A stretch of DNA of 64,000 bases from Microbacterium sp. (GCF_031180975.1 NZ_JAPSLI010000004.1:1-64000), one strand, 5' to 3'; counted from the first letter of the stretch, positions 8,686 through 17,500 are shown. Numbers and translations are program-made. Notes: a model not told the origin generated them from the letters alone.

Positions 8686-8958
8686 ATGCCCACCTACGCC
8701 TACGCCTGCACTTCGTGCGACCACCGCTTCGATGCCGTGCAGAGCTTCACCGACGACGCCCTGACCCTCTGCCCCGAATGCGGCGGCGCCCTGCGCAAGC
8801 AGTACGGATCGATCGGAGTCACCTTCAACGGGTCCGGCTTCTATCGGACCGACTCCCGCGGGTCCTCTGGCACGGCGAAGAAGGATTCGGCATCATCGAA
8901 GGCGGATTCTTCGACGAGTGCCGCACCGGCGCCCGCGAAGTCCACGGCTTCGTCCTGA
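8686..8958 (+). CDS. FmdB-type zinc-ribbon protein
   Basis: A 90-residue small protein with an N-terminal zinc ribbon (YACTSCDHRFD...LCPECGGAL), the FmdB/regulatory-domain family. Its cysteines bind one zinc ion. A disordered Ser/Ala/Lys tail follows. Its biochemical role is not established; in actinobacteria it often lies beside the folate cyclo-ligase and mscL, as here. Confidence 0.88.
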   Translation: MPTYAYACTSCDHRFDAVQSFTDDALTLCPECGGALRKQYGSIGVTFNGSGFYRTDSRGSSGTAKKDSASSKADSSTSAAPAPAKSTASS

Positions 8959-8983
8959 AGCCGCCGACAAAAAGGGGGAGCAC

Positions 8984-9391
8984 ATGCTCAAGGGGTTCAA
9001 AGAGTTCATCACGAAGGGCAACGTCATCGACCTCGCGGTCGCCGTCGTCATCGGCGGCGCGTTCACCGCGATCGTCAACGCCGTCGTGTCCAGCGTGATC
9101 AACCCGCTGGTCGCCCTGTTCTTCGAGGCGGACGCCACCGGCAAGTTCGGCCCGACCATCACGGGTATCTACGGCCAGGAGGTGACCTTCCCGCTCGGCG
9201 ACCTGATCTCCGCGATCATCAGCTTCCTCGCCGTGGCCCTGGTGGTCTACTTCGTGTTCGTCGTGCCCATGAACAAGTACAAGGAGCGCCAGGCGGCGAA
9301 GAACCCTGCCGTCGAGGAGGAGACGCTTCCGACCGAGCAGGAGCTGCTGATCGAGATCCGCGACCAGCTGCGCCGCAACGCCGTGAACTGA
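8984..9391 (+). CDS. mscL: Large-conductance mechanosensitive channel MscL
   Basis: A 135-residue inner-membrane channel that opens under membrane tension and releases solutes in hypo-osmotic shock. The hallmark N-terminus MLKGFKEFITKGNVIDLAVA and first helix AVVIGGAFTAIVNAVVSSVI are present. A periplasmic loop, a second helix (LISAIISFLAVALVVYFVFV) and a charged C-terminal helix follow. It starts at 8984, just after a GGGGGAG ribosome site, and is followed by a terminator. Confidence 0.96.
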   Translation: MLKGFKEFITKGNVIDLAVAVVIGGAFTAIVNAVVSSVINPLVALFFEADATGKFGPTITGIYGQEVTFPLGDLISAIISFLAVALVVYFVFVVPMNKYKERQAAKNPAVEEETLPTEQELLIEIRDQLRRNAVN

Positions 9392-9408
9392 ACCTCGACC
9401 GGTTCCGG

Positions 9409-9445
9409 AACGCCCCGCTCCGCTCGCCGGTGGCGGGGCGTTCTG
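9409..9445 (+). terminator. Intrinsic terminator after mscL
   Basis: A 10-bp perfect stem AACGCCCCGC (9409-9418) / GCGGGGCGTT (9433-9442) with a 14-base loop, followed by CTG. Its placement right after mscL supports the call. Confidence 0.75.
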
Positions 9446-9472
9446 CTGTGCATCCGGCGAGGTGCCGCCCGG

Positions 9473-9673
9473 TCAGTAGTGCGGAGGGACCTCGCGCCGC
9501 ATCCGTTCGTCGTTCGGGCCGCGGTCCGCGACAGGCGGGTCGGCGGGCTCGTCCAAGGACGGCGCGTCCGGCTCCGTGGAGGCGCCCGGGGCCGGTGTCA
9601 GGCGCGCACGCCGGGATCCGGGCACGCGCACGACCCGCTGGCGCTCGTCGCTGGCAATCGGTTCGTCACTCAT
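9473..9673 (-). CDS. Small disordered protein coupled to the helicase-like gene
   Basis: A 66-residue basic, proline-rich protein with no recognised fold. Its ATG overlaps the end of the upstream 1,218-residue gene by 8 bases (ATGAGTGA), a hallmark of translational coupling. That overlap is the main reason to believe it is real. Whether it assists the large protein is unknown. Confidence 0.55.
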   Translation of the reverse strand: MSDEPIASDERQRVVRVPGSRRARLTPAPGASTEPDAPSLDEPADPPVADRGPNDERMRREVPPHY

Positions 9674-12600
9674 CGATCTCGAGCGGCTGCGTGTCGTGCT
9701 CGACGGGCACTGCGTCCTCGCCGATACCGAGCACGGTCGCGATCCGCCGCGCCACCGCGGCCGGGTCGCTGTACAGATCGAAGGCGTGCACGCGCACGTA
9801 GTGCCAGCCGAGCCGGCGCAGCACCTGCGGGCGCAGCCGCAGGCTCTCGCGCAGCGACTCGCCGCGCGTCTCCGGGTCGGACTCGATGACGACGGCGCGA
9901 CCGTCGTGCTGCGCCACGAGCGGGAGCAGCCCGCGGTAGTCGACGTCGACGGATGCTCCGAGCCGGCGCAGCTCGCGCGCGAGCGCCAGCGTCAACGGAT
10001 CGGCGAGGTCCTCGAGACGCGCCTCGCGTCCACGCGCGGCGAGGCTGCTGAGGATGGACATCAGCGTCGACGCGCCGTGCGAGAGGCGGCCCTCGTCGAA
10101 CGAGGACGGCCGGATGCACGACACGATCACCATCGCGCGCCGGGCCCGCGTCATGCCGACGGTGAGCAGCCGCTCACCGTCCTCCTGCGACAGGTCGCCG
10201 AAGTCGCTGAGCACGCGGCCGTGCTTGGTCAGACCGTAGCCGAGCGAGAAGATCACCCGGTCCCGGCTCTCGGCCACGGATTCCTCGAGGGTCAGCACAG
10301 CGAACGGCTCGGCGGTGTCGCGTCCCACGAACTCGGCGACGTCCGGCCGGCCCGCGAAAGCGGATGCCACGGCCGCACGAACCCGGGCGGCGTGGCGCCG
10401 GCTGGCCGTGATCACCATCAGCGATTCGGTCGGGCGGTGCACGGCGTGCTCGACGACCAGCGTGACGACGCGCGCGACTTCGGCATCCGGGCTCTCCACC
10501 GCACCCGTGACCGGGTCCGGGGCCCCCACGCCGCCTTCGACGTAGTCGACGGTCAGGCTGCCACGGCCGAGATAGGACCCGGCCCACGGCAGCGAGACGA
10601 TCTCACCGCCGTAGAACGCGTCGTTGATGAGCTCGGCGAGGTCCTCGCCGCCCGCCCGGTAGCTGCGAGTGAGCGTCATCACGGGGAACAGCTCGGCGAG
10701 GCGCTCGAACACCGACACGTCGTCGAACGGCACCTCGGGCTCCCAATCAGGGGCCGGGTGCGTCGCGACCGTGAACGGGGTGGGGCGCTGCGTGACGGGG
10801 TCGCCGAAGGCGACGATCTGCCGGGCGCGGCGGATCGCCGGTGCGGTTTCGGCGAGGTTCACCGCCGCGGCGTCCACAAGCAGCACGGCGTCGAACTCGA
10901 CCGCGTCGGGGATGTCGGGCACCTGGTACGGGGAGGCGATCCACACCGGCGCGAGCACGCGGGTCAGATCCGGTGCCGCGGCGACGATCTCGGCGGTCGT
11001 GGTCGCCGGGTGCTTGAGGGCTCGCCGCAGGTGGTCGGCCTGGGCCGGCTCATCGACGATCGCGATCTTCCACTGGCTGGCGAGGTTCCACGCCAGCAGC
11101 GGACCCGCCATCGCGGTGTGCGCCTCGTCGACCAGACGGAAGTCGCGCTCCAGACGATCCACCACCGACGTGTTGGCGCCCAGCAGCGAGCGGTCGTCCT
11201 GCAGCGCCCGTTCGAGCAGCGACTGCCACCAGGCGAACTCGAGCTCGTCGGCGACGCGCTCCTCCGGGACGTGCCGCACCGAGAGGTCGGCGAGCAGCGG
11301 CCGCAGACCCTGCGCGGTGAGGGTGTCGCGGATCCGGGTCCGCTCCACGAGGTTGTCGAAGACGGCGGAGCGCGCAGCAAGACCGGACAGAGTGCGCACC
11401 AGCCGCGCCACCGGCAGTGTCGCCAGCGGCTCGCGGCGTCCCAATGCGGCATCCAGCTGCGCCAGTTCGGCCGACACCCGCTGCCACGACGCGTGCACCT
11501 CGCCCAGCCCGAGCGGCACCTGCGGCGCCACGCCGGCGTCGACGTAGCGCTGCCACTGCGTGCGCTGCTGCTGAATGCGCAGCAACGCCTCGTGCATCTC
11601 CAGCACGTGGACACCCGGCCGGACGTACTCCTTGGCGAGACGCTTGAGCCGGCGTCGATTCGCTGACGACATGCCGGGCGCGTCGCGCCGCGACCCGTGC
11701 GCCAGGATGAGCTCGCCCAGCGGACGCTCGAAGACGGTGGGGCTGAAGCGGTCGAGGGAGTCGCGGATGCCGCGGAGCAGCTCCAGATACTCGCCCAGCT
11801 CGTCCACTGTGGCGAACGGCCGCATGCTGGTCTGCGCGATCAGTTCGTACCCGCGTTCCAGCAGCGCGGGCACCTCGGTGCTGTGCAGACGTTCGGCGAG
11901 CGCGTGAGCCTCGCGGGCGGCATCCGTGGATTCGAAGCTGACCCCGTACCAGGGCGAGTCGTCGGGGCCGAACCGGAACTCGCCCAGCCGCGCGGCGGTG
12001 GTGAGTGCCTCTGCGGCCGCACTGCGGTCGCCGGCGAGCTGCTCGAGAGTCTGCATCGACAGCCGCGCGCCGGTCGACGGCGGGACGGGCAGGGATGCCA
12101 GCCGCGCGAGCTGCCGGGTGGCGTCGAGCACCGACGCGCCGGTGCGGCCCACCGGTTCGCACAGCGCCCTGCGGTAGTCGCGCAGCACGGTGCGCAGCCG
12201 CACGAGCGCGTCGTCCACCTCGGTCGCCTTGGGCTGGATGGCCTTCTCGCTGCGCGCGATCGCGCGGATCAGGTCGCGGCGGGTGCTCGCCGGCGACACC
12301 GCCAGCCCGTCCAGGCCGATCCCGGCGAGGCGGTGGCGGACGCCGTCGAGCGTGGAGCGCCGGGCGGACACCACCAGCACCCTCTTGCCGGCGCGCACCA
12401 GGCCGCCGAGCGCGTTGATCACCGTCTGGGTGCCGCCGGTGCCGGGAAGCGTCGACACGACGAGGGAGTGACCGGCCGCGATGCGCGCGAGCACCTCCTC
12501 CTGCTCGGAGTCCGCGTCGAGCAGCAGGCTCTCGGATGCCGGCGCGCGCTCGTCGGGATCGGTGACGGCGGGCACCGGACGAGGAGCGGTCACCTGTTCG

Positions 12601-13322
12601 CGGTCGGCGACGTGACCGGCGAGGGCGTTCAGCACGGGGTGGTCGAGGTCGACCATGTCGCGCACCATCGCATCCGCGACGTCCGCGAACGTGGAGACCA
12701 CGAGCCGGGGGTGCACGGCGAACGTGTCGATGTGGCGGGTGAGTGCGCGCAGCTGGTCGATCACGGGCTGCGGCTTGAACACGCCGCCGTCGTAAGCGAG
12801 CGCCGCCAGCCCGACCGGGTCGAGCGTGAGCCCGAAGTGATCGCGGGCGATCCGCACCAGCTCGGGGTTGACCTCGAAGGTGCCGTGCAGTTTCAGCTCG
12901 AAGTCGGAGTGGTGCCGTCGGATCGCGAGGGGACGCAGCAGGACGGGGGCGGCGAAGTCGGCGCCGCCGAGCCGCCAGCGCGCGATGCCGACCGAGAGGC
13001 GCACCGCGTCGATGCCGCGCACGGTGCGCAGCTCGGTGTTGCGGCTGGTGATGCGCTCGGCGGCGAGCCGCGCGGTGCGCAGCCCCACCTCGTCGCGGAA
13101 CAGGTTGGACAGCAGGGTGGAGCGTCCGGTGATGAACTGCGGCAGGCTGCCCGGGTGCGCCTTGGAGATGTCGATACCCGCTTCGGGGACGTCTTCGAAC
13201 GCGATCAGCGGTGACGGACCGCCGAGGTCGGCCGCTTGGGCGCGCAGCGTCGTGCGCTGCGCCTCGGCGGCATGCGCGATCTCGAAGCCGGACGAGGTGT
13301 CGCTGAGTTCACCGAGGTCCAT
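9666..13322 (-). CDS. Giant SF1 helicase-like protein with degraded ATPase motifs and C-terminal nuclease-like domain
   Basis: 1,218 residues with the layout of DUF4011-type SF1 helicase/nuclease proteins: an N-terminal domain, a split helicase core and a C-terminal Vsr/REase_MTES_1575-like region (LRRLGWHYVRVHAFDLYSDP, from about residue 1120). Key residues are missing. The Walker A site, PGTGKTQT in relatives, reads PGTGGTQT with glycine at 297. The DEAS box reads VDAAA, with alanine at 818 where the catalytic glutamate should be. The motif VI-like MTRARR is kept. The nuclease region keeps IESD but lacks the usual following acidic/basic residues. The frame is intact over 3.6 kb, so it is maintained as a possible pseudoenzyme. 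The ATG at 13322 follows a GGGAGAGG site. Confidence 0.75.
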   Translation of the reverse strand: MDLGELSDTSSGFEIAHAAEAQRTTLRAQAADLGGPSPLIAFEDVPEAGIDISKAHPGSLPQFITGRSTLLSNLFRDEVGLRTARLAAERITSRNTELRTVRGIDAVRLSVGIARWRLGGADFAAPVLLRPLAIRRHHSDFELKLHGTFEVNPELVRIARDHFGLTLDPVGLAALAYDGGVFKPQPVIDQLRALTRHIDTFAVHPRLVVSTFADVADAMVRDMVDLDHPVLNALAGHVADREQVTAPRPVPAVTDPDERAPASESLLLDADSEQEEVLARIAAGHSLVVSTLPGTGGTQTVINALGGLVRAGKRVLVVSARRSTLDGVRHRLAGIGLDGLAVSPASTRRDLIRAIARSEKAIQPKATEVDDALVRLRTVLRDYRRALCEPVGRTGASVLDATRQLARLASLPVPPSTGARLSMQTLEQLAGDRSAAAEALTTAARLGEFRFGPDDSPWYGVSFESTDAAREAHALAERLHSTEVPALLERGYELIAQTSMRPFATVDELGEYLELLRGIRDSLDRFSPTVFERPLGELILAHGSRRDAPGMSSANRRRLKRLAKEYVRPGVHVLEMHEALLRIQQQRTQWQRYVDAGVAPQVPLGLGEVHASWQRVSAELAQLDAALGRREPLATLPVARLVRTLSGLAARSAVFDNLVERTRIRDTLTAQGLRPLLADLSVRHVPEERVADELEFAWWQSLLERALQDDRSLLGANTSVVDRLERDFRLVDEAHTAMAGPLLAWNLASQWKIAIVDEPAQADHLRRALKHPATTTAEIVAAAPDLTRVLAPVWIASPYQVPDIPDAVEFDAVLLVDAAAVNLAETAPAIRRARQIVAFGDPVTQRPTPFTVATHPAPDWEPEVPFDDVSVFERLAELFPVMTLTRSYRAGGEDLAELINDAFYGGEIVSLPWAGSYLGRGSLTVDYVEGGVGAPDPVTGAVESPDAEVARVVTLVVEHAVHRPTESLMVITASRRHAARVRAAVASAFAGRPDVAEFVGRDTAEPFAVLTLEESVAESRDRVIFSLGYGLTKHGRVLSDFGDLSQEDGERLLTVGMTRARRAMVIVSCIRPSSFDEGRLSHGASTLMSILSSLAARGREARLEDLADPLTLALARELRRLGASVDVDYRGLLPLVAQHDGRAVVIESDPETRGESLRESLRLRPQVLRRLGWHYVRVHAFDLYSDPAAVARRIATVLGIGEDAVPVEHDTQPLEIDE

Positions 13323-13546
13323 CACGGCATCCTCTCCCGCTCCCCCGGCGTCCCTAGCCTGTCGTCGCCACACACGTAGAGCCTAGGCGCGCCAGCCGTG
13401 AGGAGCGGTATCCCCGGCCCGTTTCGCCGGGATCCGGCCGGGACCGATCCAGGATCGTCCTGCACATCTCGTCCTCTTCGGCGGGTTGTCCCCGGATGCC
13501 GGGATCGCCGCCCTCCCGCACCGGCGGCCGGGCCAGTATGGGAGGC

Positions 13547-14074
13547 ATGCGATTCCGGTACGACTTCGCGCCCACCCCTTTCGGTGACGCGCTCGCGGTG
13601 TTCTCCGACGACGGACTGGTGGGCTTCGACCTGTCCGAGTCCGACGATCCGAACGTCCCCTGGCTCCTGGAGGGGGTGAGCCGGCGCCTGGGCGAGACCC
13701 CGGAGTACGCCCCCGGGGCGGCAGACGAGCTCGCGCACCTGCTCGCGGAGTACTTCGACGGCAAGCCGGTGCGTTTCGACACCGCGGTCCGTTTCGACTG
13801 GCGCCTGGTGGAGGGGTTCCATCGTGCCGCGCTGCAGGCGATCTGTGAGATCCCGTGGGGCGAGACCATGACCTACGGCGAGGTCGCGATCTCCGCTGGC
13901 AGCCCCGGCGCGGCGCGGGCGGTGGGAACCGCGTGCCGGCTCACGCCCCTGTCGGTCGTGGTCCCGGTGCACCGGGTGATCCGATCCGACGGCTCTCCCG
14001 GACACTACGGCGCGCATCCGGAGCGGAAGCGCTTCCTGCTCGCCCTCGAACGCGAAGCCGGTTCGAGGACGTGA
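13547..14074 (+). CDS. Alkylguanine-DNA alkyltransferase-like protein lacking the acceptor cysteine
   Basis: A 175-residue full-length MGMT/Ogt-fold protein with an N-terminal beta domain and a C-terminal DNA-binding/active-site domain (IPWGETMTYGEVA, then ARAVGTACR). In true O6-alkylguanine alkyltransferases the active site is PCHRV; here it reads PVHRV with V141. The conserved asparagine before it (NPxxI) is also changed, to TPLS. It therefore cannot accept alkyl groups through that cysteine. Alkyltransferase-like (ATL) proteins, which bind lesions and recruit repair, usually have tryptophan there. The start could also be the ATG at 13538. A strong terminator follows. Confidence 0.8.
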   Translation: MRFRYDFAPTPFGDALAVFSDDGLVGFDLSESDDPNVPWLLEGVSRRLGETPEYAPGAADELAHLLAEYFDGKPVRFDTAVRFDWRLVEGFHRAALQAICEIPWGETMTYGEVAISAGSPGAARAVGTACRLTPLSVVVPVHRVIRSDGSPGHYGAHPERKRFLLALEREAGSRT

Positions 14075-14078
14075 CGAG

Positions 14079-14113
14079 GGCGGACCCCGGCGTGTAGGCC
14101 GCCGGGGTCCGCC
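14079..14113. terminator. Bidirectional hairpin terminator
   Basis: A 13-bp stem GGCGGACCCCGGC (14079-14091) / GCCGGGGTCCGCC (14101-14113) with a 9-base loop lies between the convergent alkyltransferase-like and symporter genes. Confidence 0.75.
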
Positions 14114-14141
14114 TGTCGAGAGTGGGCTGCGGCGCGGCCGG

Positions 14142-15761
14142 TCAGTGCTCCACGGCCTTCTCCGCCCCGAACCCGGTGAGCGAGCGCACGTCCATCTCGG
14201 CCGCCAGCGCGGGCGACTCGGGCGTCCGTGACGTGACCGTGCCGAGCCAGCCGAGCAGGAAGCCCAGCGGGATCGAGACGATTCCCGGGTTGTTGAGCGG
14301 GAAGAGCGCGAAGTCCACGTCGGGGAACATCGACTTCTCCCCACCCGAGATGACCGGCGAGAAGATGATCAGCACGATCGCGGTCGCGAGTCCGCCGTAC
14401 ATGCTCCACACCGCGCCCCGGGTGTTGAACCGACGCCAGAACAGCGAGTACAGGATCGTCGGCAGGTTCGCGGATGCCGCGACGGCGAACGCCAGCGCGA
14501 CGAGGAACGCGATGTTCTGCCCCTGCGCGCCGATGCCGCCGACGATGGCGAGGATGCCGATCACGACCACTGTGCGGCGTGCGACGCGGACCTCTCCGTT
14601 GGGGTCGGCGGTGCCGGTGCCGTCCTTGCCGCGGCGGATGACGTTCGCGTAGATGTCGTGCGCGAACGAGGCCGCCGCCGTGATGGTCAGACCCGCGACG
14701 ACCGCCAGGATCGTCGCGAACGCCACCGCGGAGATGAAGCCCATCAGGATCGGCCCGCCGAGCGCCTGGGCGAGCAGCGGTGCCGCCGAGTTCACACCGC
14801 CCGGCGCGCTCTCGATGACCTCCGGCCCCACCAGCGCCCCCGCGCCGTAGCCCAACACCAGCGTGAGCAGGTAGAACAGGCCGATCAACCAGATCGCCCA
14901 GACCACCGAGCGGCGCGCCTCCTTCGCGGTCGGCACCGTGTAGAAGCGCATCAGCACGTGCGGCAGCCCTGCCGTGCCGAGGACGAGGGCCATGCCGAGC
15001 GAGAGGAAGTCGAGCGGGTTCGCGCCGTACTGCAGCCCGGGGCCGAGGATCCGCTCGCCCACCGGGGACTTGTCGACCGCCGCCTCGAGCAGCGCGTTGA
15101 GGCTGAAGCCGTGCAGCGCGAGCACCCACAGCGTCATGGCGATGGCGCCGGCGATCAGCAGCACCGCCTTGACGATCTGCACCCAGGTCGTACCCTTCAT
15201 GCCGCCGATCAGCACATAGAGGATCATCAGCACGCCGACGATCGCGATGACCAGCGACTGCCCGATCTCGTTGTCGATGCCCAGCAGCAGAGACACCAGG
15301 CCGCCGGCCCCCGACATCTGCGCGAGCAGGTAGAAGAAGCACACCGCGAGTGTCGTCAGGGCTGCGGCCATCCGCACCGGACGCTGCTGCAGGCGGAACG
15401 CCAGCACGTCTGCCATCGTGAACTTGCCGGTGTTGCGCATGAGCTCGGCCACCAGCAGCAGCGCGACCAGCCAGGCGACCAGGAATCCGATGGAGTAGAG
15501 GAATCCGTCGTAGCCGTTGAGCGCGATGGCGCCGCAGATGCCGAGGAAGGATGCCGCCGAGAGATAGTCCCCGGCGATCGCGAACCCGTTCTGGGGGCCG
15601 CTGAAAGAGCGCCCGGCGGCGTAATAGTCGGCAGCGGTCTTGTTGTTCCGGCTCGCGCGGATGACGATGAACAGCGTCACCGCGACGAAGGCTCCGAAGA
15701 TGGAGATGTTGAGGACGGGGTTGTTGTCCGCCGAGCTGACGGCTGCGGGCAGGAAGTTCAC
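14142..15761 (-). CDS. actP: Cation/acetate symporter (sodium:solute symporter family)
   Basis: A 539-residue inner-membrane transporter of the SSS family with about 13 hydrophobic helices. AADYYAAGRSFSGPQNGFAIAGDYLSAASFLG (not a motif limit) marks the ActP/MctC branch, which imports acetate and other short monocarboxylates with a cation. It starts with GTG overlapping the stop of the DUF485 gene by 4 bases (GTGA), so the pair is translationally coupled. The divergent RamA-like regulator probably controls it, as RamA controls mctC in Corynebacterium glutamicum. Confidence 0.92.
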   Translation of the reverse strand: MNFLPAAVSSADNNPVLNISIFGAFVAVTLFIVIRASRNNKTAADYYAAGRSFSGPQNGFAIAGDYLSAASFLGICGAIALNGYDGFLYSIGFLVAWLVALLLVAELMRNTGKFTMADVLAFRLQQRPVRMAAALTTLAVCFFYLLAQMSGAGGLVSLLLGIDNEIGQSLVIAIVGVLMILYVLIGGMKGTTWVQIVKAVLLIAGAIAMTLWVLALHGFSLNALLEAAVDKSPVGERILGPGLQYGANPLDFLSLGMALVLGTAGLPHVLMRFYTVPTAKEARRSVVWAIWLIGLFYLLTLVLGYGAGALVGPEVIESAPGGVNSAAPLLAQALGGPILMGFISAVAFATILAVVAGLTITAAASFAHDIYANVIRRGKDGTGTADPNGEVRVARRTVVVIGILAIVGGIGAQGQNIAFLVALAFAVAASANLPTILYSLFWRRFNTRGAVWSMYGGLATAIVLIIFSPVISGGEKSMFPDVDFALFPLNNPGIVSIPLGFLLGWLGTVTSRTPESPALAAEMDVRSLTGFGAEKAVEH

Positions 15762-16102
15762 GAGGACGCCTCCGCCCGCTCGAGTTCGCGACGAATCTCG
15801 GTCGCGGCCGGATCGAGTCGCCTATTGGCGAACGACACATATGCCATCGTGATGGCGAATGTGGTCACGAACTGCCCCAGTCCGAACAGCAGTCCGACGG
15901 TGATGTCTCCCCACACCTTCTGACTCATGAATTCCGTCGCGAATGCCGCGAGCAGCACGTACGCGAAGTACCAGAGAAGGAAGAAGGCGGCCAGCGGGAA
16001 GATGAACGATCGCTGCATCCGCTTCAGGTTCTGAAATCCCTGTGATTCCTCGACGGCGACGTAGTCGATGCCGCCGGGATCACCGTTGATCCGCTCTGTC
16101 AT
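15758..16102 (-). CDS. DUF485 membrane protein, partner of the acetate symporter
   Basis: A 114-residue protein with two membrane helices (FIFPLAAFFLLWYFAYVLLA and ITVGLLFGLGQFVTTFAITM), the DUF485/YjcH family. Members are almost always encoded just before ActP-type symporters and may assist them. AAGGAGG lies 4 bases before the ATG at 16102, which is why the longer frame is rejected. It is the first gene of the transporter operon. Confidence 0.9.
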   Translation of the reverse strand: MTERINGDPGGIDYVAVEESQGFQNLKRMQRSFIFPLAAFFLLWYFAYVLLAAFATEFMSQKVWGDITVGLLFGLGQFVTTFAITMAYVSFANRRLDPAATEIRRELERAEASS

Positions 16103-16223
16103 GAGGCCTCCTTGCCGCATGTCCGGTGGTCGCACGGCGTGCGCCGCGCGGTGATAGGGTCGACGCTACGAAGGGGCGGACGGCGGCGTCACCCCCGAAA
16201 GTTGGTATTCGTTGCCCAGCCAG

Positions 16224-17066
16224 ATGCAGACGGAATCCGAGGACCAGCTCGTCGCAGAAGCGGTGCGCGAGCTGTCTCGACGCACGCATTTCCCGGTCGC
16301 CTTCGGCGGGCTGTTCGAGGGCGGCGTGGTGTCGGTCACGTCGATCGTCGGCAACCGCACCCGCCGGCTGGACGGCCTGCGTGTGCGGCCGGAACGCGGC
16401 CTCGGCGGACGCGCGATGATCGAGTTGCGACCGCGGATGACGGCCGACTACGGCACCTCTCAGCAGATCACCCACGACTACGACACCTTCGTGCTGGGCG
16501 AAGGGCTTCGGACGCTGCTCGCCATCCCCGTGGTCGTCGAGGGACGGCCCCGGGGTGTGCTGTACGCGGGCGCGTGGGCGGAGTCGCCGGTCGGCGGCGT
16601 GACCACGGCACCGGCGATGAGCGTCGCTCAGAACCTCGCCAACGAGTTGCGCATCCGCGATGAGGTGGAGCGGCGGCTGCGCGCCGCGGCGCCGGAGCAG
16701 ACCCTCCCCGCCGCACAGCGCGAGGAGTTGAGGGAGAGTTTCGCGGAGCTGCGCAGCATCGCGGCGAGCGTCGCCGATCAGGACCTCCGCGCCCGGCTGG
16801 CGAGTGTGGAGCGCCGGCTGCTGGGCCTCGCCGGCGAGCCGGCGCCCGCGGCGACGGCTCCGGTGGGCACGGTGCGGCTGTCGCCCCGCGAGACGGACGT
16901 CCTGGCCTGCGCAGCGATGGGCGCGACGAACGCCGAGATCGCCGCGCAACTGGGACTGCGGGAGGGAACCGTCAAGGCGTATCTGGGATCCGCCATGTCG
17001 AAACTCGACGCCTCCACCCGCCACGCTGCGGTCGCGCGGGCGCGTCGTGCCGGCCTGCTGCCGTGA
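16224..17066 (+). CDS. RamA-like LuxR-type regulator with GAF-like domain
   Basis: About 280 residues. A GAF-like sensory domain (about residues 20-145) precedes a helical linker and a C-terminal LuxR helix-turn-helix (SPRETDVLACAAMGATNAEI, then EGTVKAYLGSAMSKL). This is the size and order of RamA of Corynebacterium glutamicum, the regulator of acetate metabolism. Its placement divergent to the DUF485-actP pair supports the same job. The start is uncertain: ATG at 16224 or in-frame TTG at 16212; neither has a clear ribosome site. Confidence 0.82.
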   Translation: MQTESEDQLVAEAVRELSRRTHFPVAFGGLFEGGVVSVTSIVGNRTRRLDGLRVRPERGLGGRAMIELRPRMTADYGTSQQITHDYDTFVLGEGLRTLLAIPVVVEGRPRGVLYAGAWAESPVGGVTTAPAMSVAQNLANELRIRDEVERRLRAAAPEQTLPAAQREELRESFAELRSIAASVADQDLRARLASVERRLLGLAGEPAPAATAPVGTVRLSPRETDVLACAAMGATNAEIAAQLGLREGTVKAYLGSAMSKLDASTRHAAVARARRAGLLP

Positions 17067-17085
17067 CCCGCTGAAGGCGCGGGGG

Positions 17086-17091
17086 TAATCT
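17086..17091 (+). promoter_or_regulatory. -10 element upstream of the guanidine riboswitch
   Basis: TAATCT lies 25 bases before the riboswitch, so a transcript starting near 17098 would carry the whole aptamer. No convincing -35 is seen. Confidence 0.5.
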
Positions 17092-17115
17092 GGGACGCGG
17101 TCGCGGACACCGACC

Positions 17116-17158
17116 CCGGACGAGGCAGGCCAGTACCCGGACAGCGACAAGACTGGTC
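17116..17158 (+). promoter_or_regulatory. Guanidine-III riboswitch
   Basis: The sequence has the characteristic blocks CCGGACGAGG, GTACCCGG, ACAAGAC and a closing GCCAG...CTGG(T)C pairing. They are in the same order and near-identical in sequence to the Thermobifida fusca guanidine-III pseudoknot. It is followed by AAAGGA and the start of an SMR transporter gene. Class III riboswitches sense free guanidinium and, by pairing near the ribosome site, turn on exporter genes. Identification is by remembered consensus; a covariance-model search would confirm it. Confidence 0.85.
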
Positions 17159-17173
17159 CGAAAGGACATGCAC

Positions 17174-17500
17174 ATGTCGTGGATCGTTCTCATCGTCTCC
17201 GGCATCCTCGAGGCGGTCTGGGCGACAGCGCTGGGGAAATCCGACGGCCTGTCCAAGCTGTGGCCGTCGGTGATCTTCTTCGCCGGTCTGATTCTTTCGA
17301 TGCTGGGTCTCGCCTGGGCGATGCGGGACATTCCGACCGGTACCGCCTATGCCGTGTGGGTCGGAATCGGTGCATCTCTCACCGTCGTCTGGGCGATGAT
17401 CACCGGCGATATGGAGATCTCGTGGCTGCGTATTCTGCTGCTGATGGGGCTCGTCGGATGCATCGTGGGTTTGAAGCTCATCGACCCGGGTCACGAATGA
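17174..17500 (+). CDS. gdx: Guanidinium exporter (SMR family, SugE/Gdx type)
   Basis: A 108-residue four-helix transporter of the small multidrug resistance family. G10, E13 and W16 (SGILEAVWA) are the Gdx signature; E13 binds guanidinium and protons in the antiporter. The protein works as a dimer in the inner membrane and expels guanidinium. The ATG at 17174 is preferred over 17168 because it gives a 7-base gap from AAAGGA. The riboswitch immediately upstream confirms the substrate assignment. Confidence 0.93.
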   Translation: MSWIVLIVSGILEAVWATALGKSDGLSKLWPSVIFFAGLILSMLGLAWAMRDIPTGTAYAVWVGIGASLTVVWAMITGDMEISWLRILLLMGLVGCIVGLKLIDPGHE

